A stretch of 41,407 bases of DNA from Candidatus Bipolaricaulota bacterium (GTDB lineage Bacteria; Bipolaricaulota; Bipolaricaulia; RBG-16-55-9; DRXL01). The notes under the pieces were generated by a model. That model ran no database searches. It was given only the letters and a program-made list of their open reading frames with translations, and was not told the DNA's origin. The position numbers were made by a program, and so were the translations under genes. Positions 25,599-35,460 of this stretch are shown piece by piece. Location: positions 1-41,407 of the forward strand of contig JANXAU010000007.1 of NCBI GenBank assembly GCA_025061735.1, written 5' to 3'. How positions within the stretch are numbered: the first letter of the stretch is position 1; every line of letters begins with the position of its first letter.

Positions 25599-28424
25599 AT
25601 GCGCAGCGCGCTCTTGGAAGGGATCTATCGAGTGGTGCGGCGCCGCGCGTGGTGGGTCCTGCTGGGGGCGGCCTCGCTCAGCCTCGCCGCCCTCTTCTAC
25701 ATCCGCGACCTGCCCATGCGCAGCTCCTTCTTGGATCTGCTCCCCCAAGGCGATCCGCTGGTCATCACCTTTCAGGAGCGCGAAGAGATCATCACGCGCA
25801 GCGATGCGCTCAGCATCGTCCTGAGGGTGAAAGACCCCCAAGACCCAACTCACAATGCCCAGCGCCTCCAAGCCGTGGCCGAGCGCCTCAGCGCGCGCCT
25901 GCGCGAGCACCCCGAGATCGTCTCGGTCAGCTACACCAAAGATATCCAGACCCGCCGCGGCGATGAGCTGCTCTCCCTCCAAGGGGAGATCTTGCTCAAG
26001 CTCAAAAGCTACCAAGAGCGCTTGCGCCAGCTCCTTCCCGCCTCCACTCCCCCAACCACCGCCCCCACGGGCGTGGCCGCGCTCATCGAGCACTATCGCC
26101 AGATCAATACCGAGCTGCGGCGGATCTTGCTGGGGCCCGAGCTGGATCTGCGCCAGTTGCGCTTCAACCCCGCTGATCTCATCCGGCGCCTCGACGAGTT
26201 CAAAGCCCTCAACGAGAGCGTTCAAGCGGCCTTTGAGCAAGCCCCCGCGCGCATCCAAGCCACCGATAAGCTCTTGACCGACGTGCTGGCGACCGTCAAC
26301 GAGATCCAAGCGATCTTCGACGAAATCCTCTCTTTCCCTCAAGAGCTCAATCTATCGCAAGATGGCACAAAGCTGCTCGTCAACGTGCGCCCGCGCCAAA
26401 GCTCCCAACACAGCCTAGAGTATAATCGCGCGCTGACGCGCTTTGTGCGCGAGACCCTCCAGAACGCCCAGCTCGAAGAAGAGGGCGTCACGTGGGGGAT
26501 CGGCGGCCCCTACGTGCTCTCCGCTGAGACCAACCTCCAGCTCAATATAGACATGCGCAACACTACAATCATATCAGCGATTGGCGTGTTCCTGGTGATC
26601 ACGCTAACGCTGCGCCAGCTCTTCTACCCGCTGCTGGCGCTCATCGTGCTCTTTCTGGCGCTGATCGTAACGTTAGCGTGGGCCAAGTTTGCCACCAACG
26701 GGTTGAATCTTGTCACGTCGTTCTTGCCCGCGCTCATCGTGGGGTTGGGGATTGACTACGGGATCAATTTTATCGCGCACTTCAGCGAGATGCGACGCGC
26801 GGGGGCGCGGTTTGAGGCCGCGCTCAAAGCCGCCTTGCTGCACAAGGGCAACGCCCTGGTCACTGCTTCGCTGGCGACGGCTTGCGTGCTCTTCGCGTTG
26901 ATGCTTGCGACCTCGCCGGGGTTGTACGAGATGGGGATCATCGCGGGGGTGGGGGTGCTGGTGGCGCTGCTGGCGACGTTGGTGATCCTGCCGGCGTTGA
27001 TGATCGTCACGCTCATCCTTCGGCGCCGTCGCGAGGGGCCTTCGCTGGCTGTTGTCCCGGCTCTGGTGATCTCCCCCCGGTACGAGACCCTCTGGAGGTG
27101 GGCACGCTGGCCCATCACGCTCGGTGTGCTCCTGGGAAGCCTCTTCATGCTCCAGCAGGCTCTGCACGTCGGGTTTCGCTTCGCCGATGAAGATTTAGCT
27201 CCTCAGGAGCTGCCCGCTCGTGAGATCCAACGCGAGGTGCGACGCGACTTCGAGATGGGCAGTGCGGGCCTAGGTGAATACTTTCTCTTCTTCACCCCCA
27301 ATGTTCAAGAGCTGCGGCGCGTCGTCGCCGCGCTAGAAGAGATCCAGAGTAACGGCTTGATTGACTCGGTGCGCTCCATCGCCATGTTCTTATCAGAAGA
27401 CGAGCAATCGTTGGAAGGGCTAGGCCCCCAACTAGAACGCGATCTGGAGCGTGCTCGCGCCGAGCTAGACCGCCAAAGCGCCGATCTGCGCCTGCTGCAG
27501 GAGCTGGCCGAAGAGATCGCCCGGCTCAAAGCGAACATCACCGAAGTCATTGGAAAGATCGAGTTCTTCGCCCTGACCAACGAGCTGCGCCGGCTCCAAG
27601 AGGAGCTGCAAGCGCTGACGCAGCAGCTGGAAGCCATCGAGGAGCGTATCATCGCGTTGGAGCGGCAACAGGGCAGCCTAGAGGAGCTCCAGATGGGCTT
27701 GGAGCGGCTGCGGGAGCGGTTGCGCGACCTGGTCGAGCGGCTCACGAAGTTCCAACAGATCCACGAGCTGCTCGCGGCGCTGCCCAAGGAGCTGCAAGAG
27801 CGCTTCGTTACCCCGGAGGGCGAGTTCGTGATCTACGTGCACCTCAAGCGCGAGACGATCAACGAGCCGGAGATCTATCGTCGGTTTATCCAACAGATTC
27901 AGCCGTTGGGGGTGGAGTATCTGGGCTATGCAATGATCCAAGAGAGCTTAGAGAAGAAGATGCAGCGAGATTTTCAGGTCTCGACGCTGGCCGCTGCAGC
28001 AATTATCATCGTCATTTTAGGGGTCAGCGTGGGCTGGAGATGGGCGATCGTCGGGGTCCTGCCCGTGGGATTGGGCTTCTTATGGATGCTGGGGGCGATG
28101 CGCCTCAGCGGAATTGACTTTAATTTTGCAAATATTATTATCTCTTCTCTGCTGATCGGCAACGGGGTAGACTACGCGGTCTATTTGATTCACGGGTTTC
28201 AGGAGGAGCGGTCGATTGGGCGGGCGTGGCGCCTGACGGCCCTGCCCATCTTGGGATCGGCGCTGACGACGATGGTCAGCTTTGGGAGCCTGCTCTTGGC
28301 GGCCACCCCAGGGTTGAGAGTCTTTGGGCTGTCGGCTCTCTATGGCGTGGGGTTCACCGCTCTGTTTACGCTCTTCTTCCTGCCGGCGGTCTTGGCGTTT
28401 ATCCCCGTGGCAAAGCGGGATTGA
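25599..28424 (+). CDS. RND/MMPL-superfamily exporter with long coiled-coil periplasmic insert
   Basis: Two sets of TM clusters; GLGIDYGINFIAHF and IGNGVDYAVYLIHGF; heptad-rich insert around residues 610-740. Confidence 0.88.
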   Translation: MRSALLEGIYRVVRRRAWWVLLGAASLSLAALFYIRDLPMRSSFLDLLPQGDPLVITFQEREEIITRSDALSIVLRVKDPQDPTHNAQRLQAVAERLSARLREHPEIVSVSYTKDIQTRRGDELLSLQGEILLKLKSYQERLRQLLPASTPPTTAPTGVAALIEHYRQINTELRRILLGPELDLRQLRFNPADLIRRLDEFKALNESVQAAFEQAPARIQATDKLLTDVLATVNEIQAIFDEILSFPQELNLSQDGTKLLVNVRPRQSSQHSLEYNRALTRFVRETLQNAQLEEEGVTWGIGGPYVLSAETNLQLNIDMRNTTIISAIGVFLVITLTLRQLFYPLLALIVLFLALIVTLAWAKFATNGLNLVTSFLPALIVGLGIDYGINFIAHFSEMRRAGARFEAALKAALLHKGNALVTASLATACVLFALMLATSPGLYEMGIIAGVGVLVALLATLVILPALMIVTLILRRRREGPSLAVVPALVISPRYETLWRWARWPITLGVLLGSLFMLQQALHVGFRFADEDLAPQELPAREIQREVRRDFEMGSAGLGEYFLFFTPNVQELRRVVAALEEIQSNGLIDSVRSIAMFLSEDEQSLEGLGPQLERDLERARAELDRQSADLRLLQELAEEIARLKANITEVIGKIEFFALTNELRRLQEELQALTQQLEAIEERIIALERQQGSLEELQMGLERLRERLRDLVERLTKFQQIHELLAALPKELQERFVTPEGEFVIYVHLKRETINEPEIYRRFIQQIQPLGVEYLGYAMIQESLEKKMQRDFQVSTLAAAAIIIVILGVSVGWRWAIVGVLPVGLGFLWMLGAMRLSGIDFNFANIIISSLLIGNGVDYAVYLIHGFQEERSIGRAWRLTALPILGSALTTMVSFGSLLLAATPGLRVFGLSALYGVGFTALFTLFFLPAVLAFIPVAKRD

Positions 28425-28449
28425 TTCCCTGACCCGTCCCAGCTATAAT
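28421..28449 (+). promoter_or_regulatory. Promoter TTGATT-N17-TATAAT upstream of rny
   Basis: Direct reading; overlaps the stop codon of the RND gene. Confidence 0.7.
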
Positions 28450-28594
28450 ACGTTAATACGTTGGTATTGGGACAACCGGGAGCTTCAAGCTCCCCCGGCA
28501 AGGAGGTCTAAGATGATCTGGTCCCGCATGGTGCTCGCCGTAAGCTTCTTGGGCATTCTTGCCGCGCGGGAGATCTTTGTGAGGTGGAGATGGC

Positions 28595-30151
28595 ATGAAC
28601 CCGATGGTTTTGCTTGCGGCTTTAGGAGTTATAGTGATGGTGGCGGTGGCGGTGTGGGGAGGGCGCTGGTGGGGGCGGCGGCAGGTGGAGCGCGAGCTGG
28701 CGCGCACGGGCCAAGAACGCGAGCAGATCTTGGCCGCGGCCCAGCGCGAGGCCGAGGCCCTCAAGCTGGCCAAGATCACCGAACTCAACGCGACGTACAA
28801 GGCCCGCGAGGAGGAGCTGGAGCGTCGCATCAAGCGCCAAGAGGAGAAGCTCGAACGGATCGAGGCGCGCCTCCTGAAGAAAGAGGAGCGTCTAGAGCAG
28901 AAGGGGCTGGAACTTCTACGGATTGAGAAATCCCTCAAAGAAGATCTGAAGCGGCTGGCCGCGTTGATCGAGCAGGGGGAATCGCTGCTAGAGGGGGAGC
29001 GCAAGCGCTTGGAGGAGCTTTCGGGGCTGTCGGCCGAGCAGGCCAAAGAGCTGCTGCTGCGCCAGATCGAAGAAGAGGCCGAGCGGTTCTTCGCCAAGCG
29101 CATTCGTCAGATCCGCGAGCGCGCCGAGGCCGAGGCCGAACGCCAAGCGCGCAAGATCATCGCCACGGCGATCCAACGCTACGCGTCCGACGAGATCGAA
29201 TCGGCTACCATGAGCCACGTCCCCTTGCCCAGCGAGGAGTACAAGGGGCGGGTCATCGGCAAAGAAGGTCGCAACATTCGAGCGTTTGAGGCGCTCACCG
29301 GTGTGGAGGTGCTTGTCGATGACACCCCCGATGCGATCTCGCTCAGCGGCTTTCACCCCGTGCGGCGAGAGATCGCGCGGCTGGCCATGGAGAAGCTCTT
29401 AGAAGATGGACGCATCCATCCGGCGCAGATCAAAAAGCAGGTTGAGAAGGCCAAGGAGCGCATCGCGCAGCGCATCAAAGAAGAGGGCCAGAAGGCTCTG
29501 CTCGAGCTGGGCATCGACGGGATGCACCCGGCTTTGGTAGAGTTGGTCGGCCGTCTGAGCTTCCGCACGAGCTATGGCCAGAACCAATTGCGCCACAGCT
29601 TAGAAGTGGCTTTTATCGCGAGCACGTTGGCGGCCGAGTTGGGGCTGGATGCGCAGATGCAACGCCTGGCCAAACGTGCCGGCATCTTGCACGATATCGG
29701 CAAGGTTGTGGATCACAAAGTAGAAGGGTCGCACTCGTTGATCAGCGCGGAGCTGGCGCGTCGCTATGGCGAGCCTGAAGAGGTCGTCCATGCGATTGCC
29801 GCGCACAACGAGGAGGTCGAAGCCCGCACGATCCTCGCGGTGCTCTTGCAAGCCGCGGATGCGCTCTCGGCGGCGCGGCCGGGGGCGCGGCAAGAGACCT
29901 TTGAAGCGTATATCCAGCGCTTGCAGAACTTAGAAGAGATCTGTCACAGCTTCCCCGGCGTCCAAGAAGCGTACGCGATCCAAGCGGGGCGCGAGGTGCG
30001 AGTCATCGTTCGTCCCGAAGAGGTGGACGACGATATGGCGGCCAAGCTCTCATACGACATCGCGCGCTGCATCGAAGAGCAGATGGAATACCCCGGTGAG
30101 ATCCGGGTGCACGTCGTCCGGGAGACCAGCTTTGTCGAGACAGCCAAATAA
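28595..30151 (+). CDS. rny: Ribonuclease Y
   Basis: N-terminal TM, long coiled coil, KH (GRVIGKEGRNIRAFEALTGVEVLVDDTPDAISLSGFHPVRREIAR), HD (AGILHDIGKVVDHKVEGSH). Confidence 0.97.
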   Translation: MNPMVLLAALGVIVMVAVAVWGGRWWGRRQVERELARTGQEREQILAAAQREAEALKLAKITELNATYKAREEELERRIKRQEEKLERIEARLLKKEERLEQKGLELLRIEKSLKEDLKRLAALIEQGESLLEGERKRLEELSGLSAEQAKELLLRQIEEEAERFFAKRIRQIRERAEAEAERQARKIIATAIQRYASDEIESATMSHVPLPSEEYKGRVIGKEGRNIRAFEALTGVEVLVDDTPDAISLSGFHPVRREIARLAMEKLLEDGRIHPAQIKKQVEKAKERIAQRIKEEGQKALLELGIDGMHPALVELVGRLSFRTSYGQNQLRHSLEVAFIASTLAAELGLDAQMQRLAKRAGILHDIGKVVDHKVEGSHSLISAELARRYGEPEEVVHAIAAHNEEVEARTILAVLLQAADALSAARPGARQETFEAYIQRLQNLEEICHSFPGVQEAYAIQAGREVRVIVRPEEVDDDMAAKLSYDIARCIEEQMEYPGEIRVHVVRETSFVETAK

Positions 30152-30163
30152 AAAAGATGGACT

Positions 30164-30439
30164 ATGCCGAAGGCACGGGCGGTCGTCAAGATCACGGGCG
30201 AGATTCAGGGAGTTGGGTTTCGCAATTTCACGGTGCGCCAAGCCCGCCCCTTGAAGCTGACAGGGTACGTGCAGAACTTGCGCGACGGCAGCGTGCGCGC
30301 CGAGATCGAGGGCGAGCGCGAGCAGATCGAGCAGCTCTTAAAGATTCTGCGCGAGCAAGGCCCCGGTCGCATCGAAAATCTCGAAGTGATCTGGCTCGAC
30401 TATCTGGGGGAGTTCACGGGCTTTGGCATTCAACTGTAG
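30164..30439 (+). CDS. acyP: Acylphosphatase
   Basis: GEIQGVGFRNFTVRQARPLKLTGYVQNLRDGSVRAEIEG. Confidence 0.95.
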   Translation: MPKARAVVKITGEIQGVGFRNFTVRQARPLKLTGYVQNLRDGSVRAEIEGEREQIEQLLKILREQGPGRIENLEVIWLDYLGEFTGFGIQL

Positions 30440-30464
30440 CGGCTGAGGCCAGTGCGAGTTGCCC

Positions 30465-33026
30465 TTAGGCTTTCTTCAACATGCAGCACTGTTTGTATTT
30501 CTTGCCCGATCCGCAGGGGCAAGGGTCGTTACGCCCTACGTGTGGGGCGACCCGTCGTGGCTGCGAGACCTTAGTAGGTTGCTTCTCTTGAGAGTTTCCC
30601 GCAAAGGGGTTCACGTTGTCATGGCGATAGACGAGTCGCTCTCCCGCCGTAGTGGGCAGCGGGCGTCCTGGGGTCTCGGGGGTGACCAAGCGCAGCTGCG
30701 GCTTGATGAGATAGGCGATCACTTGCTCTTCGATGCGGCTTAAAAGTTCTTGGAAGAGCTGGAACGATTCGCGTTTGAATTCTAAGAGGGGGTCACGCCC
30801 GCCGTAGGCTCGCCAGCCGATGGCGTCTTGCAGCTCGTCGAGCGCAAAGAGATGCTGTCGCCAATTCTCGTCGATCAGATTGAGAATCATAAAGCGAGCG
30901 ATCTGGGGAAAGGCCGGGCCGAGACGGGCAGCCTGCGCGCGATAGTTCTTCATCAGAAAATCGAGAATCTTGTTGCGCCACTCGTCGGAAGAGAGGGCGG
31001 CGTTTGGGTCAAACTCGAGCGCAGCGTTTTGGAAGCTGAGCAGCTCTTTGTGCAAGCCCGCCAGATCGGTCTCTTCTCCGGAGAGATAGCGCGCGATCAA
31101 CCGCTCGGTGTAGCTCTCTAGCAATCCAGAGAGATATTCGTCTAGATCTTCTCCTTCGCTCCCTATCAAGAAGCGATTGCGCAGGCTGTAGATCGCTTCG
31201 CGCTGGCGCGCCATGACCTGATCGTACTCCAGCAGGCGCTTGCGAATACCAAAGTAATAGACTTCTACGCGCTTTTGCGCGTTGCGGATGGCCTTGGTGA
31301 GCATGGGGTGCTCGAGGGCTTCGCCCTCGGCCATGCCCTTCTTCACAAACTCGAGCAATTTGTTGTCCCCGAAGAGTCTTATCAGATCGTCTTCGAGGGA
31401 GATATAGAACTGGGAGCTGCCGGGGTCGCCTTGGCGTCCGGCGCGTCCGCGCAGTTGGTCGTCGATCCTGCGGGATTCGTGGCGCTGCGCGCCGATGATG
31501 TGCAAGCCGCCCAGCTCGGCGACCCCCTCGCCCAACTTGATGTCCACGCCGCGCCCGGCCATGTTCGTCGCCACGGTGATCGCGCCCTTCTGGCCCGCGT
31601 CCTTGATGATCTCGGCCTCGCGCTCGTGGTGCTTGGCGTTGAGCACGTTGTGCTTCAAGCCGCGCCGGCTCAAGAGCGCGCTCAGATACTCGGATTTCTC
31701 GATAGACGTCGTGCCGATGAGCACGGGGCGGCCTTGTTGATGGAGTCTGTAAACTTCTTCGACGATCGCGTGGAATTTGGCCTTCTCGGTGGTGAACAAC
31801 CGATCGGGGAGATCCTGGCGGATCATGGGCTTGTGGGTGGGGATGACCACGACGCTCAGGCCGTAGATCTGTTTGAACTCCTCTTCTTCGGTGGCGGCGG
31901 TGCCGGTCATCCCCGCGAGCTTCTTGTAGAGCTTGAAATAGTGCTGCAGGGTGATCGTCGCCAGGGTCTGCTGCTCTTTGCGGATCTCCAGCCCTTCTTT
32001 GGCTTCGATGGCCTGATGCAGCCCGTCGCTCCAGCGGCGGTCGGGCATGAGGCGCCCCGTGAATTCGTCTACGATCACGACCTTGCCGTCTTTGACGATG
32101 TAGTCGTCGTTGCGCTGATAAAGATGGAGCGCGCGCAGGGCGGTCTCCAAGTGACGGACAAGCTCGACGTGTTCGGGAGAGTAGAGATTCTCGATTTTCA
32201 GAATCGCTTCGGCTTTTTTGATGCCGGCCTCGGTCATGTGGACGCGGCGGGCCTTCTCGTCTATCTCGAAGTCTATGTTCTTCTCAAAGCGCGGCGCAAT
32301 CGCGGCAAAGCGCTTGTAGAGCTTCACGGTCTCTGAAGTGCTGCCGGAGATGATGAGCGGGGTGCGGGCTTCGTCAATCAAAATATTGTCAATCTCGTCT
32401 ACGATAGCAAAATCGAGGCCCGTCTGGACGCGCTGCTCCAGAGAGATCACTAAGTTATCGCGCAGGTAGTCAAAGCCGAACTGGGCGTTCGTCCCATAGA
32501 TAATATCGCACTGGTAAGCCGCTTTGCGCTCGGCCAGGGAGCTGCTCTCTTGGAGCAGGCCCACGCGAAGCCCAAGGGCTTCGTAGATGGGTCCCATCCA
32601 CTCGCGGTCGCGCTTGGCCAAGTAGTCATTGACCGTGACGATATGGACTTTCCCCACTAGAGCATTCAGATAAGCGGGCATGGTGGCGACGAGGGTCTTG
32701 CCCTCGCCGGTCTTCATCTCGGCGATCTTGCCCTGATGGATGACCACGCCGCCGATGAGCTGCACATCGAACGGGCGCAGTCCCACCTTGCGCCGCGCCA
32801 CCTCGCGCACGACCGCAAACGCCTCGGGGAGAATATCGTCGAGCGTCTCGCCTTTGGAGAGCCGCTCTTTGAACTCGTCGGTCTTGGCGCGCAATTGCGC
32901 GTCGCTTAGGCTCTGAATTTCCGGCTCTAGAGCATTAATGCGATCAACGATGGGCTGAATCTTCTTCAGCCTTTGAGCGTTGGTCTCTCCGAAGATCCAG
33001 TCTATGGCGTGCTTAATCCAGTCCAT
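30465..33026 (-). CDS. secA: Preprotein translocase subunit SecA
   Basis: EMKTGEGKTLVATMPAYLNAL; DEIDNILIDEARTPLIISG; C-terminal NDPCPCGSGKKYKQCC. Confidence 0.98.
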   Translation of the reverse strand: MDWIKHAIDWIFGETNAQRLKKIQPIVDRINALEPEIQSLSDAQLRAKTDEFKERLSKGETLDDILPEAFAVVREVARRKVGLRPFDVQLIGGVVIHQGKIAEMKTGEGKTLVATMPAYLNALVGKVHIVTVNDYLAKRDREWMGPIYEALGLRVGLLQESSSLAERKAAYQCDIIYGTNAQFGFDYLRDNLVISLEQRVQTGLDFAIVDEIDNILIDEARTPLIISGSTSETVKLYKRFAAIAPRFEKNIDFEIDEKARRVHMTEAGIKKAEAILKIENLYSPEHVELVRHLETALRALHLYQRNDDYIVKDGKVVIVDEFTGRLMPDRRWSDGLHQAIEAKEGLEIRKEQQTLATITLQHYFKLYKKLAGMTGTAATEEEEFKQIYGLSVVVIPTHKPMIRQDLPDRLFTTEKAKFHAIVEEVYRLHQQGRPVLIGTTSIEKSEYLSALLSRRGLKHNVLNAKHHEREAEIIKDAGQKGAITVATNMAGRGVDIKLGEGVAELGGLHIIGAQRHESRRIDDQLRGRAGRQGDPGSSQFYISLEDDLIRLFGDNKLLEFVKKGMAEGEALEHPMLTKAIRNAQKRVEVYYFGIRKRLLEYDQVMARQREAIYSLRNRFLIGSEGEDLDEYLSGLLESYTERLIARYLSGEETDLAGLHKELLSFQNAALEFDPNAALSSDEWRNKILDFLMKNYRAQAARLGPAFPQIARFMILNLIDENWRQHLFALDELQDAIGWRAYGGRDPLLEFKRESFQLFQELLSRIEEQVIAYLIKPQLRLVTPETPGRPLPTTAGERLVYRHDNVNPFAGNSQEKQPTKVSQPRRVAPHVGRNDPCPCGSGKKYKQCCMLKKA

Positions 33027-33057
33027 GCCTCTCCCTTGGCTCGCTCTATCCCTAGAG

Positions 33058-33136
33058 CTGACAGCAGATTCGGGTAACGATTAGGCAGATTCATCCAGAG
33101 AGATCAGCTTAATCTGCTACCGCAATCCGCTGTCAG
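33058..33136. repeat. AT-richer palindromic repeat family, copy 1
   Basis: CTGACAGCAGATTCGGGTAACGATTAGGCAGATT...ATCAGCTTAATCTGCTACCGCAATCCGCTGTCAG. Confidence 0.75.
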
Positions 33137-33180
33137 ATTATCACCCAATGTCTGCAATGCAGTTTTTTATTATACTCTAG

Positions 33181-33218
33181 AATCTGCTTAATCCGCTACT
33201 GAAATCGGCTGTCCGCTC
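33181..33218. repeat. AT-richer palindromic repeat family, half copy
   Basis: AATCTGCTTAATCCGCTACTGAAATCGGCTGTCCGCTCC resembles the 3' half of the 37425 copy. Confidence 0.6.
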
Positions 33219-33220
33219 CC

Positions 33221-35458
33221 TCAGCGCGTGCTGCTCAGCAGTTGCTGAAACTGCTGTTCCATCTGCACCAGCCCGCTCGCGATATTCTGCAAGCGTTGCA
33301 GCTCGTCCACGTCGTGAAGGCGCTTGGTCTTCCAGATCTCGTCCAGTCTTTTGAAGATCTCTTCTTTCTTAGCGCGCACGATCCGGAGGCCCTGCTCATA
33401 TTGACTGCGTGCGGCTTCATACTGCCCCAACGAACGGTGCAGTTCGCCGCGCACCAGATACGCCCGCGCATAGTCGGGATGCTCTTGCAAGAACTTGCTG
33501 ATCTCCAGCCAGACGAAGTCGCGCTCGCCCTGCTGCAAGGGGATGAGCACGCGGCGCATGAAGTCGGCTTCGAGCTGTATCAACGGCTCTGGGATCAGCG
33601 AGAGCAACTTCTCCAAGCGCTGCCGCGCACGACCGTACTGCTTCAATTCCATATCCAACATAGCCAACTGAACATACGTGTTCTCAACGGGATAGCCTTT
33701 CAGCGAACGCTCGAGCATCTCTATGGCGCGCTCGAACTGCCGTTGTTCGGCATAGATCAGCCCCAGATAGTAAAGGGCTTTGCCGGGGGTGAAATCGAGA
33801 GCGACGCTCTGCTCGAGAGCGCTCTGGGCTAGCGCATATTTTCTCTCTTTAAATGCGATCTCTGCGGTATCCAAATAGAGATCGGCGATCCAGTCGCGCA
33901 CCGCAAAGACCGTCACTACGAATGCCAGTGTCACGGCACTAGCGCTGACGAGAAGACGAAGATTCTTCTTGGAGAGTGTTACGATCGGTTCGGGAGAGAG
34001 CAACGGGCGCGCGTGCACGAGCGCGATGAAGAGCACGAGATTCATCTCCGAAGCCGGCAGATGCAAGGGAAAACTGAAGAACGCTTCGGCCATCAGCGCG
34101 ACGCCGCCGGCGCTGAGGGCTAAGACCCACAACCGACGCTCCGGTTCTGCTGAAGAGTGCAGAAATCTCCACGCTCCCGAAATTAAAACCGCCAAGAAGA
34201 ACCCGATAGCGATCAAGCCCACCATCCCCAGCTCTGCAGCCAACTGCACGTAGTCGTTATGGGCTTGGATCGCTCTGGGCATGTAGAAGTTATAAAACTC
34301 CCCACGTGGGGTCTCTTTGAAGCGCGCCTTGTATTCGAGAAACTCTAACTTATAGTCTCCTAGACCAACGCCGATGAACGGATGCGCCCGTAGCATCTCA
34401 TAGCCGATCCACCAATTCCATGCCCGGATCCAGCCCGAGTTCTCTTCCCATACACGCTGAACCCATTGGGCGAGCTGCTCTAGGGGACTTGGGGGTTGGA
34501 GTGGCGCGGCTTGAAGCAAGAGCGAGTTGAGCGGTCCCGGCGGCGCTTGCAGCCAGACCGTCAGTCCCAAGAGCACGATCAGCGCCAACGCCCAGCGACG
34601 TTGACCATGTAATGCCTCTCCCAAGCGAAAGAGCAGAATCCCAACGAGAAAGACCAGCCCCGCTAAGAGAGCTGCTCCCCACGCGGCCACCGAGTTTGCC
34701 GCCACCAGAGCCGCGGTGATCAAGACCAAGCACAGCAATAAGACTAAACGCGCCCAGAGGCTGCGCACGCGCAAGAAGAGCCAACAGCCGGGGATGAGCA
34801 GGTGCGCGAGAAACCCCGCCAGATAGTTGGGATTCCCAAATGTCGAAATCATGGCTAGACTGCCGTTCTTGAAACCGGGCGTTCCCTTCAACCATGTCAA
34901 AGACTCGTGAAGATAGCCTACTCCGTAATACTGAAGCAGCCCATAGGCGCTGGCGATCGTTGCTGATAAGATCAACGCTCCCAGAATAATTTTGAGATCG
35001 CGCTCGTCTTCGACGGTGTTGGCGATCATCAGCCCGAACAGCCCAAAATAGAGAAGCCCGATCAAGCTCTCTAGCCCTAGGGCCAAATTCTCAGAATTTA
35101 TCAGCGAGAGCGCCGCTGCCCCGAATACTCCCAACGCCGGCCACGCCAGCCGCGTCAGCCCCACTCTAAACTGCGCGCTCACCAACAGCTCTATAGCCCA
35201 TATTATCAATAAGAGCGAGACACTTACATAGAATAAGATGCTCTTGGTGTAGCCGTATTCTGTGTTGGGGAGATAGATCACCAACGGGATGGCGAAGACC
35301 ACCAAGACGGCCAACCAGAAGCGCAGGCGTGTCAGAGAGAGAGAGGGGAGTCTGTTCTGGAGCCAGCTTCGCACCCACAGCCAACTTGCGGCTGCCCTCT
35401 CCCGGAGAGAGAGAGGACGGGGACGAGCTATGGGTTTGCGCTTCTTCAGCTTCGGCAT
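33221..35458 (-). CDS. O-antigen ligase/Wzy-like polytopic membrane protein with C-terminal TPR repeats
   Basis: Multiple TMs, ...HNDYVQLAAELGMVGLIAIGFFL (O-antigen ligase signature), C-terminal TPRs (KALYYLGLIYAEQRQFERAIEMLERSLKGYP). Confidence 0.88.
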   Translation of the reverse strand: MPKLKKRKPIARPRPLSLRERAAASWLWVRSWLQNRLPSLSLTRLRFWLAVLVVFAIPLVIYLPNTEYGYTKSILFYVSVSLLLIIWAIELLVSAQFRVGLTRLAWPALGVFGAAALSLINSENLALGLESLIGLLYFGLFGLMIANTVEDERDLKIILGALILSATIASAYGLLQYYGVGYLHESLTWLKGTPGFKNGSLAMISTFGNPNYLAGFLAHLLIPGCWLFLRVRSLWARLVLLLCLVLITAALVAANSVAAWGAALLAGLVFLVGILLFRLGEALHGQRRWALALIVLLGLTVWLQAPPGPLNSLLLQAAPLQPPSPLEQLAQWVQRVWEENSGWIRAWNWWIGYEMLRAHPFIGVGLGDYKLEFLEYKARFKETPRGEFYNFYMPRAIQAHNDYVQLAAELGMVGLIAIGFFLAVLISGAWRFLHSSAEPERRLWVLALSAGGVALMAEAFFSFPLHLPASEMNLVLFIALVHARPLLSPEPIVTLSKKNLRLLVSASAVTLAFVVTVFAVRDWIADLYLDTAEIAFKERKYALAQSALEQSVALDFTPGKALYYLGLIYAEQRQFERAIEMLERSLKGYPVENTYVQLAMLDMELKQYGRARQRLEKLLSLIPEPLIQLEADFMRRVLIPLQQGERDFVWLEISKFLQEHPDYARAYLVRGELHRSLGQYEAARSQYEQGLRIVRAKKEEIFKRLDEIWKTKRLHDVDELQRLQNIASGLVQMEQQFQQLLSSTR
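35393..35428. repeat. C/G-rich palindromic repeat, diverged copy D in the 5' end of CDS 33221-35458
   Basis: Minus strand CTCGTCCCCGTCCTCTCTCTCTCCGGGAGAGGGCA, encoding RPRPLSLRERA. Confidence 0.5.
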
Positions 35459-35460
35459 CG

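Noticed and set aside
31275-32336. 353-aa ORF on + strand antisense to secA
   Set aside because: GC-rich antisense open frame; secA is unambiguous, and the translation lacks recognisable motifs.
33151-33172. CTGCAATGCAG-TTTTTT as a + strand terminator
   Set aside because: Flanking genes are both on the minus strand, stem is only 5 bp, and the same bases give a plausible minus-strand -10 (TATAAT).
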